DNA of 7,499 nucleotides from NCBI GenBank assembly GCA_007118195.1, contig SKSA01000311.1, forward strand, positions 1 through 7,499, read 5' to 3'. The position numbers and the translations under genes were made by a program. The DNA comes from Anaerobacillus sp. (GTDB lineage: Bacteria > Bacillota > Bacilli > Bacillales > Anaerobacillaceae). This document shows, piece after piece, positions 6,192-7,499 of this stretch; the first letter of the stretch is position 1, and each line of letters starts with the position of its first letter. Under the pieces are notes generated by a model. The model saw nothing but the letters and a program-made list of their open reading frames with translations. It ran no database searches and was not told the origin of the DNA.

Positions 6192-7133
6192 TTAATTTGT
6201 TTTATATTTTATTTCTCCTAAACCCTTTAACTTGTACCCTGGTATTTTAGCAATAGTAGATTTAAACTCATCGGAACAAATAAGATCATGTAATCGGCTA
6301 AGTTCTTCTTCATTTTCACTTGTCCAACGAAATACAAGGTCAAATTGTTCCTCAGTGACAGGAATAAAATCTAATCCTAATTGAACAGCTGCTGACCTAA
6401 TTCCAAAACCTACATCTGCACTTCCTCTACTAATGTGCGAAGCAGTTCCTAAATGGTTCCATTCTTCATTTTCATACCCCATAACATCATTAGGTTTTAT
6501 TTCTTGTTCCGCCAAATAAGCATCTAACAAGAAGCGTGTTCCCGATCCTTTTTGCCGATTAACTAAAACAACATCTTTTCTAGTTAGATCGCCAAAACAA
6601 GTAATCTTCTTCGGGTTTCCTTTAGCAACAATAAATCCTTGCTCTCTAGAAGCTAAACTTATAACCGATATCCGTTCATGAACAAAAAGTTGCTTAATAA
6701 ACGGAATATTATACTCTTTTGAAGTAGGATCAAGAAGATGAACTGCCGCAACATCTGCTGATCCTCGATAAACCATCATCAAGCCTTCAAGACTTCCGAT
6801 ATACGTTGGTTGAAGCTGTATATCGGTATGTTGACTAACATACTTTGTTAACTGCTCAACTAAAAAATCATGACTACCTGTTAAGCGGACGGTCGAACTT
6901 AAAGAAGGTTTGATAGGATTGGAAGGTTTGGAAGCAACCGGCTGATTAGGCTTAGTTTGATAGGCTTGCGTCCTATTTTTATAGCGTTCTACCTCTTCAG
7001 GGTTAACCCTCATTTTATTTCCAACTTTAAAAGCATTTAATTCGCCTCTTTTAATTAATTCATAAACCGTATGCTTAGAAATTTTAAACATTTTTGCTAT
7101 GTCATCTGGTGTATATGTAGTATCATTTATCAT
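6192..7133 (-). CDS. Transcriptional regulator: excisionase-like HTH fused to a molybdate/tungstate-binding-protein-like domain
   Basis: This 313-residue two-domain cytosolic protein has no signal peptide. The N-terminal HTH of the MerR/excisionase type covers about 6-52 (YTPDDIAKMFKISKHTVYEL, then FKVGNKMRVNPEEVERY). A polar K/P/Q/S-rich linker (about 53-80) follows. The rest (about 82-303) is a periplasmic-binding-protein-like domain of the COG1910/PBP_like type, with TGSHD (85-89), GSLEGLMMV (113-121), RGSADVAAVHLLD (123-135), the ligand-loop-like KGSGTRFLLD (195-204) and RGSADVGFGI (236-245). Such fusions usually accompany molybdate or tungstate transport and cofactor genes, so oxyanion sensing and control of tupABC is a strong inference, though not proven here. 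The ATG at 7131-7133 has AAGGAGG (7141-7147) seven bases upstream. It is the first gene of the cluster, so it probably autoregulates. Confidence 0.88.
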   Translation of the reverse strand: MINDTTYTPDDIAKMFKISKHTVYELIKRGELNAFKVGNKMRVNPEEVERYKNRTQAYQTKPNQPVASKPSNPIKPSLSSTVRLTGSHDFLVEQLTKYVSQHTDIQLQPTYIGSLEGLMMVYRGSADVAAVHLLDPTSKEYNIPFIKQLFVHERISVISLASREQGFIVAKGNPKKITCFGDLTRKDVVLVNRQKGSGTRFLLDAYLAEQEIKPNDVMGYENEEWNHLGTASHISRGSADVGFGIRSAAVQLGLDFIPVTEEQFDLVFRWTSENEEELSRLHDLICSDEFKSTIAKIPGYKLKGLGEIKYKTN

Positions 7134-7145
7134 CGTTTCCCCTCC

Positions 7146-7175
7146 TTTAAGTAAAGCAGTTGTACTCTACTTAAA
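7146..7175. promoter_or_regulatory. 30-bp dyad, putative operator of the tup operon
   Basis: TTTAAGTA (7146-7153) and TACTTAAA (7168-7175) form a perfect 8-bp inverted repeat with a 14-bp spacer; two more symmetric pairs lie just inside. Corresponding points of the arms are 22 bp apart, about two helical turns, as expected for a dimeric HTH protein. It touches the regulator's Shine-Dalgarno and overlaps the weak -10 candidate. In RNA it would also form a hairpin directly upstream of the SD, so a role in translation is the alternative. Confidence 0.5.
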
Positions 7176-7202
7176 ATTAACCTATCGCGATTGCAAAATC
7201 AA
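7174..7202 (-). promoter_or_regulatory. Weak promoter candidate for the tup operon
   Basis: TTGATT (7202-7197) and TAATTT (7179-7174) are separated by 17 bp and match the sigma-A boxes at four and three of six positions. The placement fits a short leader before the regulator gene, and the -10 overlaps the dyad. The spacer contains the 8-bp palindrome ATCGCGAT (7184-7191). Box quality is low and I see no better pair nearby. Confidence 0.3.
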
Positions 7203-7335
7203 TCTTTTTGTTTAGTTTTGTTTGTTTTCGTTTGGTTTTATCAAGTTATGTTAAAGGTGGAAACACAAATAAATCAGCGATTATCGCTAGTAAAATCAGA
7301 GAAACCAATGCTAAGTACACTCATGAAATAAGTTG
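7203..7335. other. Non-coding DNA upstream of the tup operon with a T/G-rich tract
   Basis: Positions 7205-7239 form a 35-base tract on the plus strand made almost only of T and G (one A, one C), with TTTG-type words every four to five bases; the minus strand is the matching A/C tract. A small hairpin AGCGA-TTA-TCGCT lies at 7276-7288. I see no convincing coding frame, RNA gene or terminator here. The T/G tract lies just upstream of the promoter candidate and could bend DNA or act as an UP-like element, but nothing beyond composition supports that. Confidence 0.4.
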
Positions 7336-7499
7336 TGCAAGTAAATTCTTCTTATCGCAAATAAACATGAGCGTAACGCAATAATATTGGAATTACAGCT
7401 AAAATAATGGTACGAACTCGAGAAATACATACTCCCACGATGGTCTCTGCAAATATATGTGATTTATCGAAAGTAAACACGGGGCTATCGCAAAAATAT
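7336..7499. repeat. Diverged direct repeats, about 52 bp, period 112
   Basis: Segments 7336-7387 and 7448-7499 align without gaps at about 37 of 52 positions. The right-hand 36 bases (7352-7387 and 7464-7499) match at 28, sharing TTATCG, TAAACA, CGCAA and AATAT. A shorter partial match begins at 7281 (TTATCGCTAGTAAA), and TATCGC recurs at 7183 and 7484. The second copy runs into the window edge, so the array may be longer. No open frame of gene size is seen. It looks like a decaying intergenic repeat array; function is unknown. Confidence 0.55.

Noticed and set aside
7134..7499. A molybdenum/tungsten cofactor riboswitch upstream of the tup cluster, or the missing N-terminus of yebE
   Set aside because: No conserved cofactor-RNA core is recognisable, and no frame resembles UPF0316 membrane segments. 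Only repeats, a T/G tract and a dyad are visible.
7336..7499. A CRISPR array
   Set aside because: The repeats are too diverged, irregularly spaced and few, and no cas gene is in the window.

Overview
All genes in this window lie on the minus strand, so transcription runs from the high coordinates to the low ones. The protein sequences, strong AGGAGG-type ribosome binding sites, low-GC composition and purE-purK-purB order point to a low-GC Gram-positive of the Bacillaceae. PurB in particular resembles Bacillus subtilis PurB as I remember it, with the same 431-residue length. I cannot name a species from this window.

Upstream block (about 3863-7499). A four-gene tungstate-uptake cluster reads in order: a regulator with an excisionase-like helix-turn-helix fused to a periplasmic-binding-protein-like domain; the lipoprotein tungstate receptor TupA; the permease TupB; and the ATPase TupC. 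Gaps are 17 and 21 nt, then a 4-nt overlap, so the genes look co-transcribed. A 30-bp dyad (7146-7175) sits directly upstream of the regulator's Shine-Dalgarno and is a plausible operator. The rest of the upstream non-coding DNA holds a T/G-rich tract and diverged direct repeats that run to the window edge.

Middle block (3462-3887). tupC overlaps a 71-codon fragment that closely resembles the central part of the UPF0316 (YebE-type) membrane protein. Its N-terminal membrane segments and its C-terminal DUF2179 domain are both missing. It is followed by a small NETI-family protein gene. In B. subtilis, from memory, yebE and yebG sit directly upstream of purE. The middle block therefore looks like the ancestral arrangement damaged where the tungstate cluster was joined to it.

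Purine block (81-3463). Two inverted PurR boxes and a sigma-A-type promoter precede a leader of about 370 nt. The leader carries a guanine-class purine riboswitch and ends in an intrinsic terminator just before purE. The 3' strand of riboswitch helix P1 and the bases after it are complementary to the 5' arm of that distant terminator. This gives a readable antiterminator/terminator switch with about 160 nt of looped-out RNA, including a perfect 32-bp A/T-rich palindrome. purE, purK and purB follow, tightly packed (4-nt overlap, then a 4-nt gap), and encode IMP-pathway steps from AIR to CAIR and from SAICAR to AICAR. The operon probably continues to purC beyond the left edge; the 80 bp there hold a repeated ACTCAAAACT word.

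I found no RNA genes, CRISPR array, prophage or insertion sequence. I also found no clear candidate for an entirely new system. The most interesting points are the decayed yebE remnant at the tup/pur junction, the long-range riboswitch platform, and the regulator with its putative operator.
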